Position numbers and translations under genes: made by a program. A model generated the notes under the pieces. It saw only the letters and a list, made by a program, of their open reading frames with translations. It ran no database searches and was not told where the DNA came from. Positions 54,325-63,293 of a stretch of 64,000 nucleotides of DNA are shown piece after piece (the stretch's first letter is position 1; every line of letters begins with the position of its first letter). The stretch comes from Bacteroidota bacterium. GTDB lineage: Bacteria > Bacteroidota > Bacteroidia > Chitinophagales > Chitinophagaceae. The stretch lies in the NCBI GenBank assembly GCA_030706685.1, contig JAUZOA010000004.1, positions 1-64,000 of the forward strand, read 5' to 3'.

Positions 54325-57195
54325 ATGATTATGAGAAAGCTGAATGTATTCCTTTCTTTTCTTGCCATGTGGCTGACCATTGTAACCATTCATGCGCAGA
54401 CCAAACAAATTCAATATCTCTCCGGTACCGATGCGAAGCACACGGTGCAGTGGGATTTCTTTTGTACGGCGGGTCACAACAGCGGCGCATGGGGAAAGAT
54501 AGCCGTGCCCTCCTGCTGGGAGCAGCAAGGCTATGGTAATTATAATTACGGCCGCGATTATAAGACCAATGGTAAGAACAGCCGCTTTTATGATGAGCAG
54601 GGAATGTATAAATACCCGTTTAAAGTTCCGGTATCCTGGAAAGGAAAGAATATCCATATTGTTTTTGACGGAAGCATGACGGATACCGAAGTAAAGATTA
54701 ATGGAAAATCCGCGGGGCCAACTCACCGGGGAGCTTTCTATGAATTTAAGTATGATATTACTGATCTTTTGTTTTTTGATAAACCCGATACACTGGAAGT
54801 GACTGTAAGTAAAATGAGCGCCGATGCCAGTGTCAATAATGCTGAGCGTCTCGCCGACTACTGGGTATTTGGGGGTATCTTTCGACCGGTGTTTTTAGAA
54901 GCGACACCCAAACAGTATATTGATTATGTCGGTATCAATGCCAACGCGGATGGAAAATTCGCGATGCAGGCATGGACAAGGGGGCTTGTTCAAAATGCAA
55001 CTATCGTTACGACTGTCACCGACGCGAATAAAAAAGTTATTTCTTCAGTAAAAACTCCGGCGGCTAAAACAGATAGTTTTACCATTGTTACTATGCAGGT
55101 AACCGGCATAAAAACATGGACTTCGGAAACACCCAACCTGTATAACGCCAACATTGTATTGCAGGACGCTTCAGGGAAAAAACTCTATGAGCTAAACGAA
55201 AAATTCGGCTTCAGAACTATCGAGATCAGGCATGGCCAGGGTGTTTATATCAATGGAACGCAGGTAAAGTTCAAAGGGGTCAACCGGCATTGTTTCTGGC
55301 CGGAAACAGGCAGGACGCTCAGCGAAGATGAGCAGGGCCTGGATGCGTCGCTTATAAAGGAAATGAATATGAATGCGGTTCGTTGCTCGCATTACCCACC
55401 GGATAAATATTTTTTGCAATTATGCGACAGCCTGGGTATTTATGTACTGGATGAACTATCCGGCTGGCAAAAATTTTACAGCACGAAAGCGGGAGAACCA
55501 TTGGTAAAAGAAATGGTGCTGCGGGATCTCAATCATCCTTCCATTATTTTCTGGGACAATGGCAATGAAGGGGGAACCAATAAGGAGCTAGACGATGATT
55601 TTGTAAAATGGGATTTCCAGCAACGTCCCGTTATCCATCCTCATCATCGCCCGGGCAACCAGTTCAATGGGATTGATTGCAACCATTACGAAGATTATTA
55701 CAGTACGCAGAAGATATTGAATGATTCACTGATTTATATGCCCACAGAATTTTTACACTCGCAGGATGATGGCGGGGGAGGTTCGGCCATGGAAGATTTC
55801 TGGAACCTGCATTGGAAATCGCAGCGATCGGCCGGTGGATTTATATGGGCTATGCTGGACGAGTCGGTTGTAAGAACTGATCTTAATAATGTATTGGATG
55901 CAAACGGCCTCAATGCCAATGATGGTATCCTTGGCCCGCATCGTGAAAAGGAAGGAAGCTTTTATGCTTTGCGGAAAATATTTTCACCGATCCGGCTTAG
56001 CCTGCCTGTTCAATTACCAGCAGGGTTTAGCGGCCAGATTGTACTGGAAAACAGGTTTCATTTTCTCAACGCTAATCAATGCAGCTTCTATTGGGCGCTG
56101 GTAAATTTCAGCAGACCCTTCGACAGGTTTGACGGGTATGTGGTAAAACAAAGAGGAACAATTGTTGCGCCGGATATTGCTCCCACCCAACAAGGCATAT
56201 TGAACGTCCCGCTTCCTGCTGACTATAAAAGTTATGATGCTTTGGTTATTGTGGCTAAAGATAATTTCGGTAAGGAAATTTACAAATGGACTTCAGAAAT
56301 TAAAAATAATAAAGAACTTATCAGGGACTTTGTTACTAATAAAAACGATTCGGCTTCTTTAAAGGAAACCGACAGTACTTATACTATCAGCGGCGGCGAA
56401 GTAAGTGTAGTGCTGGACAAACGAACAGGAAAGCTGATCACCACAAAAAATACCGCGGATGATTATGTGCTTTCCTTCAATAAGGGTCCGGTATTAGTGA
56501 AGGGCAGCGCGTCATTGATATCCGGTAAAGCTTATAAAGAAGGGAATGAACAGGTAGTTGAATTTACTTACAGTGGCGATATGAAGTATACGAAATGGAA
56601 GATCAATGCCAGTGGCTGGACCACGCTCGAATATGAGTATAGCGCAGAAGGAGACCAGCCTTTTGCCGGCATCAGCTTCAGTTATCCTGAAAACTATATT
56701 TTAACGAGCCGCTGGCTGGGCAAGGGCCCTTGCCGTCAATGGAAGAATCGCTGGGAAGGCACAGAAGTGAATGTATGGCAGAATCTCTACAACAATACAC
56801 ATACTTCTTATTCGCCTGTCGTTTATCCTGAATTCAAAGGTTATTATGGGGAAATAGCCTGGATGGAATTGAGTACGGTGGAAGGTAAATTATACATCGC
56901 GAGCCCGGACAGTGGTTTATTTGTCCGTCTCTTTGATTTTTATGGATTGAGCAGCGCTACAAAACCTTTTCCTGAATTACCGGTTGGGGATATTTCTTTC
57001 CTGGATTGCATTCCCCCGATGGGAACCAAACTGGCAATGGGACTTACCACGAATACGAGAGTCTATGGCCCGCAAAGTGAATTGAATCATTTAAGTGGGA
57101 ATAAGAAGCGGACAATTTATTTTTATTTTGGCTTGCCGAAGACAACAGACAGTAAAGAACAATACAGCCGGCCGGCGGTCGACAATGTCTTTTAA
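54325..57195 (+). CDS. GH2 beta-galactosidase-like enzyme
   Basis: The 956-residue protein has a signal (MRKLNVFLSFLAMWLTIVTIHAQ; the ATG at 54331 gives the same peptide two residues shorter). The sugar-binding domain shows IAVPSCWEQQGYGNYNYGRD (59-78), and the TIM barrel shows KFGFRTIEIRHGQGVYINGTQVKFKGVNRH (about 293-322), acid/base E415 in IIFWDNGNEGG and the probable nucleophile E475 in YMPTEFLHS. The unusual WDNGNEGG and histidine-rich RPVIHPHHRPGNQFNGI separate it from standard LacZ enzymes; beta-galactosidase, beta-glucuronidase or another GH2 activity is possible. It lies 6 bp after GH115 and is probably translated from the same message. Confidence 0.88.
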   Translation: MIMRKLNVFLSFLAMWLTIVTIHAQTKQIQYLSGTDAKHTVQWDFFCTAGHNSGAWGKIAVPSCWEQQGYGNYNYGRDYKTNGKNSRFYDEQGMYKYPFKVPVSWKGKNIHIVFDGSMTDTEVKINGKSAGPTHRGAFYEFKYDITDLLFFDKPDTLEVTVSKMSADASVNNAERLADYWVFGGIFRPVFLEATPKQYIDYVGINANADGKFAMQAWTRGLVQNATIVTTVTDANKKVISSVKTPAAKTDSFTIVTMQVTGIKTWTSETPNLYNANIVLQDASGKKLYELNEKFGFRTIEIRHGQGVYINGTQVKFKGVNRHCFWPETGRTLSEDEQGLDASLIKEMNMNAVRCSHYPPDKYFLQLCDSLGIYVLDELSGWQKFYSTKAGEPLVKEMVLRDLNHPSIIFWDNGNEGGTNKELDDDFVKWDFQQRPVIHPHHRPGNQFNGIDCNHYEDYYSTQKILNDSLIYMPTEFLHSQDDGGGGSAMEDFWNLHWKSQRSAGGFIWAMLDESVVRTDLNNVLDANGLNANDGILGPHREKEGSFYALRKIFSPIRLSLPVQLPAGFSGQIVLENRFHFLNANQCSFYWALVNFSRPFDRFDGYVVKQRGTIVAPDIAPTQQGILNVPLPADYKSYDALVIVAKDNFGKEIYKWTSEIKNNKELIRDFVTNKNDSASLKETDSTYTISGGEVSVVLDKRTGKLITTKNTADDYVLSFNKGPVLVKGSASLISGKAYKEGNEQVVEFTYSGDMKYTKWKINASGWTTLEYEYSAEGDQPFAGISFSYPENYILTSRWLGKGPCRQWKNRWEGTEVNVWQNLYNNTHTSYSPVVYPEFKGYYGEIAWMELSTVEGKLYIASPDSGLFVRLFDFYGLSSATKPFPELPVGDISFLDCIPPMGTKLAMGLTTNTRVYGPQSELNHLSGNKKRTIYFYFGLPKTTDSKEQYSRPAVDNVF

Positions 57196-57225
57196 TAATG
57201 TTAGAGGTATAAAATCATGTGTACG

Positions 57226-57312
57226 ATGTCAGATGTACGATGTACGCCAGTCTTATGCAGGAGGATAGTTCAATCTATCGGAATGGCGTACATCGTGAAT
57301 CGTACTTGGTAC
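57226..57312. repeat. Inverted repeat overlapping the start of the DUF4450 gene
   Basis: GATGTACGCCAGTC-type arms near 57220-57252 and ATGGCGTACATCG-type arms near 57282-57312 are mutually complementary (CGATGTACGCCA core). Left arm repeats ATGTACGAT units. The right arm covers the likely start codon and first ten codons of the next gene. Confidence 0.65.
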
Positions 57313-60300
57313 ATAATAATAATTCTGCTCTTATGCTGGCAAGACCTGCCGGCTCAAACACCCGATACCGCTTTATGGCATAATAAAGAAAGAGTTTTGC
57401 GCTATCATCCCGAAGGGACTGATTTTGTTATCAGCAATGGTAAAAGAAGATTTGTAAGGGCCTTGTACGGAACGAATACGGCTTTTCGCGTGGAAGCCGG
57501 TGATCTTCCTGAATTCGCTTTGTATATGCCGGGCATGGGAGGAAATTTCAAATTTGGGATCATTGCAGGCGATAAAAGTAAATGGATCATTGACGCGGCA
57601 TCCATCAAAGCTGTGTACCGACCTGGCTCTATGTTGTATGAGATCAAAGACCCGATCATGGGCAATGGTAGTATGTACATTACTATATTGGCTTTGGCGG
57701 AAGGGGAAGGAATGATCATCCAAACCAATTTTAAGAATGTAACGGGTAACACTGAACTGGTTTGGGCTTTTGGCGGGGCCAGTGGCAAAAAGTTTTCAAG
57801 AGATGGTGATATTGGCGCCGACCCCGAATCGTCTTTTTACCTGCAGCCGGGCAATTGCAAAGACAATATCTATACAATTGATAAGAATAGTTTCCAGTTG
57901 GAGTATGGAAGCGGCAGGGTACTTACTGAAGAGGAACGATACGAGATACAACAATCGCCGCAGGCAGATAAACCAATTGCAGCCGGGGATACAAAAAACC
58001 AAAAGCAACTCACCGGGCTATTTCCTGTTTCATCCGTGTTGAAACTCGCCGATGCTTCTAAACAAAAAAATCCGGCTGAGTTATATAATGCCACAGTGTC
58101 ATCTGCACCCGTTATCGCCGGTAAGATGAAAATTGAAAATGCAGAAAGCTATTTTCTTATTCAGAATGTTTCGGCAACGGTAACCAAAGACTATACGGTA
58201 GTAAAAACTATTTTTAATAGTGCGGAAGCCGCGAGAAAAAAAATTGCGGAACGGGTTATTGTCAACACCCCGGATACCTATATTAATACAATTGGCGGCG
58301 CGCTGGCTATCGCTGCAGATGCAATATGGGAAGCTCCATCTTATTTACATGGGGCAGTGGCCTGGCGTATGCGGTTGAATGCGTGGCGCGGTCCCTATGT
58401 CGCTGATCCATTGGGCTGGCACGACAGGGCGAGAGAGCATTTCAGCAGTTATGCGTTGTCACAAATAACAACTCCGGCAGTTGCCGCTGTGGTGATGGAT
58501 ACTGCTTTGCACCTGGCCCGTCATTTGGAAAAGATTGGCACGGCTTTATTCAGTGATGGATATATCTGCCGGAATCCCGGTGGGGATATCCGCGCCCATC
58601 ATTATGATATGAATCTTGTATTTGTTGACGAGTTGCTCAATCATTTCAACTGGACGGGTGATACCAATTATGTGCGGCAAATGTGGCCGTTGATCAAAAG
58701 ACACCTGGCCTGGGAGAAAAGAAATTTTGATGCCGATGGAGATGGTTTGTATGACGCTTATGCCGCTATATGGGCGAGCGATGCGTTGCAATACAGTGGA
58801 GGAGGGGTCACTCATTCTTCAGCGTATAATTATCGCGCTAATAAAACCGCTGCCGAATTAGCTAAGCTTATCGGTGAGGACGGAACACCCTATAAAAACG
58901 AAGCGGATAAGATCTATGCAGCCGTGCAAAAAAACCTGTGGCTGCCCTACCAGGGATCGTACGCAGAGTATAAAGATCTTTTGGGCAATAAATTGGTTCA
59001 CCCTTCACCGGGCTTGTGGACGATCTATCATGCTATTGATTCAAAACTGCCGGATGATTTCCAGGCTTATGAATGTTTACGGTATATTGATAATTATATA
59101 CCCCATATACCGGTTAAGGCAAAAGGTTTGAATGAAAAAGGTTTGTATTTGCTCAGTACTACCAACTGGCAGCCGTATACCTGGTCGTTGAATAATGTAG
59201 CGCTCGCGGAAAATCTTCATACTGCATTGGCTTACTGGCAGGGCAACCGGAGCGAAGAAGCTTATCGGCTATGGCGAAGTGCAATCATAGAAAGTATGTA
59301 TATGAGCGCCAGTCCCGGTGGTTTTGAACAATTGAGTTTTTATGATGCTATCCGCGGAGAATTATACCGGGATTTTGCTGATCCTATTGGTATGGCCGGC
59401 AGAAGTTTGGTGGAAGGTTTGTTTGGCATAGAGCCTGATGCATTGCATGATACGCTGACTATCCATCCCGGCTTTCCTTCACAATGGAACTATGCCACGC
59501 TGCAGACACCGGATGCATATTTTGATTTTAAAAGAACAGGGAATACCGACAATTACCTTATAAAACAGTTTTTTAGAAAGGAGCTGGAATTGAAACTGAT
59601 AGTTAATGCACCCAAAGATGATATTGCCATGGTAAGGGTTAATGGCGACAAAGTCAAATGGGAAATAATTTCTTCTTCCGTTGGTAAACCAGAACTCATT
59701 ATTAATATGCCTGCCGGGGATGAATATAAAATAACGATTCAATGGAGGGGAAATGTAATCATAGCCCCTGAACAGGAATACGAGATTAAATATGGAAGAC
59801 ATTTCCAGTTAACCTTGCCGGGTATAGAAATGCTGTATGTATATGACCCGGAAGAAGCAATTGATTCCATTAAACTGGAAAAAAATAAATTGACGGGAAA
59901 ACCCGGGAATCGCTTTTTGAGAAACACAATTTTTATCCGGGTAAGACAGGGGTCATTTACATGGTGGCAACCTGTTTGTTTATCAGTAATGCCTTCTCTT
60001 AATCCTGGCATTCCGTTTTTTAAAACTACTTATAGAGTTGGGGAGAATATCCCTCCGGAAAAATTGGAATTAAGCAAATATTTCAATGATAAGGTTACTA
60101 ATATTTTTAAGCACCAATACCTTTCTCCTCGGCCAACCAGCCCAACCCTTCAACTGCCAACACAGGGCATTGGCAACTGGTGTTACCCGTTAACGACTGC
60201 CACTATTGATGATAAAGGTTTAAGACAATCAGCCGGTACTAAAAACGAGATTGTTACTCCCAATAGCATTTCATTTGCAACGCCCTCCGACACTACGTTG

Positions 60301-60777
60301 AACAATATTATTTTTACTTCTCAATGGGATAATTTTCCTCATTCGGTAAGTATTCCTCTTTCAGGAAAAGCTTCGCAAATTCATTTATTAATGGCCGGCA
60401 GCACCAATCCCATGCAAAGCCGGATAACGAATGGAATGGTGGTTGTCAGTTATACAGATGGCTCGGGTGATACGCTCTTATTGGAAAATCCGGGCAACTG
60501 GTGGCCGATCGAACAGGATTATTATATCGATCACTACGCATTTACCAGTTCATGGCAAGATCCCCCGGAACGGCTTTATTTAAAAGACGGGAAATTTGCT
60601 AAGGGGCTTTCATCTTACAGCTCTATAAAAGGATTTACCAATATGGCTATTGATGGCGGGGCGGCAACCCTGCTGGATATGTATTTGGATAAAAAGAAAA
60701 CATTGCAATCATTGTCCGTTCATGCCATTGCCAATGATGTGGTCATTGGGTTAATGGCGGCAACGCTTATACGTTAA
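57283..60777 (+). CDS. Large DUF4450-type (alpha/alpha)6 putative glycoside hydrolase
   Basis: About 1164 residues if translation starts at MAYIVNRTWYIIIILLLC, which begins a signal ending DLPAQ; the frame is open to 57217 through a repeat. An N-terminal beta domain (RYHPEGTDFVISNGKRRFVRALYG) precedes an (alpha/alpha)6 toroid with HGAVAWRMRLNAWRGPYVADPLGWHDRAREHF, FDADGDGLYDAYAAIWASDALQYSGGGVTHSSAYN and TTNWQPYTWSLNNVALAENLHTALAYW. A long C-terminal beta region follows, ending with NPGNWWPIEQDYYIDHYAF. I associate this layout with DUF4450 proteins of Bacteroidetes glycan loci; it is distantly like GH78 and GH95. Candidate acids are the D and E residues in the loops named, but none is proven. 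Substrate unknown; it lies between GH2 and GH43. Confidence 0.65.
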   Translation: MAYIVNRTWYIIIILLLCWQDLPAQTPDTALWHNKERVLRYHPEGTDFVISNGKRRFVRALYGTNTAFRVEAGDLPEFALYMPGMGGNFKFGIIAGDKSKWIIDAASIKAVYRPGSMLYEIKDPIMGNGSMYITILALAEGEGMIIQTNFKNVTGNTELVWAFGGASGKKFSRDGDIGADPESSFYLQPGNCKDNIYTIDKNSFQLEYGSGRVLTEEERYEIQQSPQADKPIAAGDTKNQKQLTGLFPVSSVLKLADASKQKNPAELYNATVSSAPVIAGKMKIENAESYFLIQNVSATVTKDYTVVKTIFNSAEAARKKIAERVIVNTPDTYINTIGGALAIAADAIWEAPSYLHGAVAWRMRLNAWRGPYVADPLGWHDRAREHFSSYALSQITTPAVAAVVMDTALHLARHLEKIGTALFSDGYICRNPGGDIRAHHYDMNLVFVDELLNHFNWTGDTNYVRQMWPLIKRHLAWEKRNFDADGDGLYDAYAAIWASDALQYSGGGVTHSSAYNYRANKTAAELAKLIGEDGTPYKNEADKIYAAVQKNLWLPYQGSYAEYKDLLGNKLVHPSPGLWTIYHAIDSKLPDDFQAYECLRYIDNYIPHIPVKAKGLNEKGLYLLSTTNWQPYTWSLNNVALAENLHTALAYWQGNRSEEAYRLWRSAIIESMYMSASPGGFEQLSFYDAIRGELYRDFADPIGMAGRSLVEGLFGIEPDALHDTLTIHPGFPSQWNYATLQTPDAYFDFKRTGNTDNYLIKQFFRKELELKLIVNAPKDDIAMVRVNGDKVKWEIISSSVGKPELIINMPAGDEYKITIQWRGNVIIAPEQEYEIKYGRHFQLTLPGIEMLYVYDPEEAIDSIKLEKNKLTGKPGNRFLRNTIFIRVRQGSFTWWQPVCLSVMPSLNPGIPFFKTTYRVGENIPPEKLELSKYFNDKVTNIFKHQYLSPRPTSPTLQLPTQGIGNWCYPLTTATIDDKGLRQSAGTKNEIVTPNSISFATPSDTTLNNIIFTSQWDNFPHSVSIPLSGKASQIHLLMAGSTNPMQSRITNGMVVVSYTDGSGDTLLLENPGNWWPIEQDYYIDHYAFTSSWQDPPERLYLKDGKFAKGLSSYSSIKGFTNMAIDGGAATLLDMYLDKKKTLQSLSVHAIANDVVIGLMAATLIR

Positions 60778-60788
60778 ATGAATTATGC

Positions 60789-61721
60789 ATGAAATATTTA
60801 CTTATAGCTTGTCTTGCATTTCTAAATATGCAGGTTGCCTGCGCACAGGCCGATCCTCCCGGCCCTTACCTGTTCTGCTATTTTAAAAATAACGGGCAGG
60901 ATGGTCTTCACCTGGCCTATAGTTATGATGGCTATTCTTTCACAGCATTAAAAAATGACAGCTCATTTTTAAAACCTGTTGTCAGTAAAGATAAACTGAT
61001 GCGTGACCCCTGCATTCTGAGAGGAGCCGATGGGCAATTTCACATGGTATGGACTGTAAGCTGGAATGCAAAGGGTATCGGCTATGCCTCTTCACCAGAT
61101 CTTATTCACTGGGGTGAGCAACAATATGTCCCGGTAATGGAACAGAAAGATTCTGCCCGGAATTGCTGGGCGCCGGAAATAACCTATGATGTTAAGAATA
61201 AGCAATACATGATTTACTGGGCTACCACTATTACTGGTAAATTCCCGGCAGATACAGCGGTGGAGAAAGGATATAACCACCGTATTTATTATGTAACGAC
61301 AAAAGATTTCAAACAATTCAGTAAAACAAAATTGTTATACGACCCCGGCTTTAATGTGATAGACGCCAGCATTGTTCCTGACGGGAAACGATTCATCATG
61401 TTCCTGAAAGATGAAACATTGAGGCCGGTTGCGCAAAAGAATATCCATATCGCTGTAAGCGATCAATTAACAACAGGCTTCAGCAAGCCTTCCCCGCCTA
61501 TTACCGGTAATTATTGGGCTGAAGGGCCTACCGCTATCAGGATAGACGGTCAATGGATTGTTTTTTTTGATAAATACAGGGATCATAAATATGGCGCAGT
61601 TGCTTCAAAGGATCTTATTAATTGGACAGATATATCAGATAAAATCCGGATGCCGCCCGGCCTCCGTCATGGTACTGTTTTTAGAATAACCAGGGACGAA
61701 TTAACCGTTTTATTAAAGTGA
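60789..61721 (+). CDS. GH43-like glycosidase
   Basis: The 310-residue exported protein (signal MKYLLIACLAFLNMQVACAQ) is a five-bladed propeller with the full triad: D73 in LMRDPCILRG, D192 in NVIDASIVPDG and E245 in YWAEGPTAIRIDG. The segments GQFHMVWTVSWNAKGIGYASSPDLIHWGEQQ and NCWAPEITYDVKNKQYMIYWATT are typical of secreted GH43-like enzymes that remove arabinose or galactose from side chains; the subfamily cannot be fixed by eye. It starts 11 bp after the DUF4450-type gene, so the two share a transcript. The next gene has its own candidate operator, which suggests that this gene closes the operon. Confidence 0.82.
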   Translation: MKYLLIACLAFLNMQVACAQADPPGPYLFCYFKNNGQDGLHLAYSYDGYSFTALKNDSSFLKPVVSKDKLMRDPCILRGADGQFHMVWTVSWNAKGIGYASSPDLIHWGEQQYVPVMEQKDSARNCWAPEITYDVKNKQYMIYWATTITGKFPADTAVEKGYNHRIYYVTTKDFKQFSKTKLLYDPGFNVIDASIVPDGKRFIMFLKDETLRPVAQKNIHIAVSDQLTTGFSKPSPPITGNYWAEGPTAIRIDGQWIVFFDKYRDHKYGAVASKDLINWTDISDKIRMPPGLRHGTVFRITRDELTVLLK

Positions 61722-61729
61722 GCTTATAG

Positions 61730-61767
61730 CAGGACGCTTCAGGATAGCTGCCTGAAGCTAACAGGAT
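61730..61767 (+). promoter_or_regulatory. Three CAGGAY half-sites, candidate HTCS site
   Basis: CAGGAC (61730-61735) and CAGGAT (61740-61745) repeat with the 10-bp period seen at 19292, 24364 and 41241. A third CAGGAT lies at 61762-61767, 22 bp further on. The element sits 45-60 bp upstream of the second PL22-like gene. Confidence 0.55.
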
Positions 61768-61789
61768 ATATTTAATATTCAAGATTGCT

Positions 61790-63187
61790 ATGCCAATGAA
61801 ACGCTTACTGGTTATTTTAACGCTATGTGCAGGAGTTTACCTGTCCAATTCCGCCAAGGCCCAGATCGGGAAAAGATTTCCTTCAGAAAAAAAAGTGATA
61901 AAAGACCCGGTTACCGGTGTCATGCTTACATTCCTGACGAGCACGCCCAATGGCGATGCAAAAATTTACCAAACACATAACCAGTGGACATCAGATGGTC
62001 AATGGGTCATCTTTCGTTCCAATCGTGTGAGAAATGAGGCGATGGCCGTGAATGAAAAGTCAGGCGAAATCGTGCAGGTGACGGAAGGCGGGTATACAGG
62101 CATGTTGAATGTCGCGCGCAAGTCCATGAAGTTATATTTCATGCGTTATCCCAACAGGGATACATCGCGCCGCAGGCCGGGTGATAGTACAAGGCGTCAA
62201 AGCAGCGGGCCCATGCAAATCGTTGAAGTGGATCTTGCAAAATTGTTTGCAGACAGTAAAGCGGGAACATTGAAACCGGCTTCTGTATATCAACGGGTCT
62301 GTGGCACCACATCGCCTGAATTGGATGCAGGGGGTGATATGGCTCTTGACGGAGCAGAAGACTGGGCTTATTTCCGTGTTGGTCGTACGGAAGCCGCTAA
62401 ACATCTTGCGGCTGATACTAAAATTGAACCTGCATTTGGTCCGCGCAATATGGGTGCTGGTCCTGCTGGCATTGCCGGTATGAATATTAATACGGGTGAA
62501 ATAAAATATGTTGTTTCTGTTCCTTTCCAGATCGGGCATATTCAAACAAATCCCTGGGTTCCCGGTGAAATTGTTTTTTGCTGGGAAACCGGTGGCAAGT
62601 CGCCGCAGCGTACCTGGACTGTTATGGCCGATGGCACCGGATTGCGTCCCCTATATCCCGAATCGGAATATGAATGGGTAACACATGAAGCCGTTATCTC
62701 ACGCGATGAAGTGGCGATTGCTATCATGGGGCATAGAAAAATTCCGGGAACAAATAATGCAGTTGTACCGGGAACCCCGGTGGAAGGAGCTAATCCCGGG
62801 CAAGAAGCTGCCTGGGGACCTTCCGGCACAAGAGAGAAACCAACAGGGCTTGGCATTGTTAATCTTCGTACACGCGAGATGACTATTGTGGGACAAACTC
62901 CCAGTGGCAGCGGGCTCTGGCATGTAAGCGGGTCGCCGGATGGCCGTTGGGCCGTTGGGGATGATTTTTCACGCAGCATTTATTTAATTGACCGGCATAC
63001 CAGAGAGATGATATTGCTCTCAACCGGTCACAAACCAACCGCGGCGGACCATCCCCACCCGACCATGAGCCCCGACGGAACAAAGATCGAGATTGAATCA
63101 GCGATGCTATCGGCGGATAACCGATCCATGAATATCTGTATCATTCCTGTACCGGAAGAATGGTTGAAGAGAACCTATAAAAATTGA
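61790..63187 (+). CDS. PL22-like oligogalacturonate lyase homologue
   Basis: A 465-residue exported propeller (signal LLVILTLCAGVYLSNSAKAQ; MKRLL at 61796 is an alternative start). It shares the PL22 order of motifs: YQTHNQWTSDGQWVIFRSNR (60-79), GHIQTNPWVPGEIVFCWETGG, EWVTHEAVISRDEVAIAIMGH, GLWHVSGSPDGRWAVGDDF and DHPHPTMSPDG. The block that reads CHEGPWHK in the PL22 protein at 41306 is CWETGGKSP here, and a proline-rich loop (VVPGTPVEGANPGQEAAWGPSG) is inserted. It is therefore a divergent relative that may use another uronic oligomer. A three-half-site candidate operator precedes it. A GH28 gene follows after 106 bp. Confidence 0.8.
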   Translation: MPMKRLLVILTLCAGVYLSNSAKAQIGKRFPSEKKVIKDPVTGVMLTFLTSTPNGDAKIYQTHNQWTSDGQWVIFRSNRVRNEAMAVNEKSGEIVQVTEGGYTGMLNVARKSMKLYFMRYPNRDTSRRRPGDSTRRQSSGPMQIVEVDLAKLFADSKAGTLKPASVYQRVCGTTSPELDAGGDMALDGAEDWAYFRVGRTEAAKHLAADTKIEPAFGPRNMGAGPAGIAGMNINTGEIKYVVSVPFQIGHIQTNPWVPGEIVFCWETGGKSPQRTWTVMADGTGLRPLYPESEYEWVTHEAVISRDEVAIAIMGHRKIPGTNNAVVPGTPVEGANPGQEAAWGPSGTREKPTGLGIVNLRTREMTIVGQTPSGSGLWHVSGSPDGRWAVGDDFSRSIYLIDRHTREMILLSTGHKPTAADHPHPTMSPDGTKIEIESAMLSADNRSMNICIIPVPEEWLKRTYKN

Positions 63188-63293
63188 GATATGCTGATGA
63201 TTTTCCCATGAGTCCCTAAGAACAAGGAAGAAAACATTTTGCGGTTTTGTGGAATATACGTCAACTTATGATTTAAAAACCTGGCTAAATTAT

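Noticed and set aside
57217-57282. Upstream start for the DUF4450-type gene
   Set aside because: The 22 extra codons are repeat-derived, rich in cysteine and arginine, and would bury the signal peptide.
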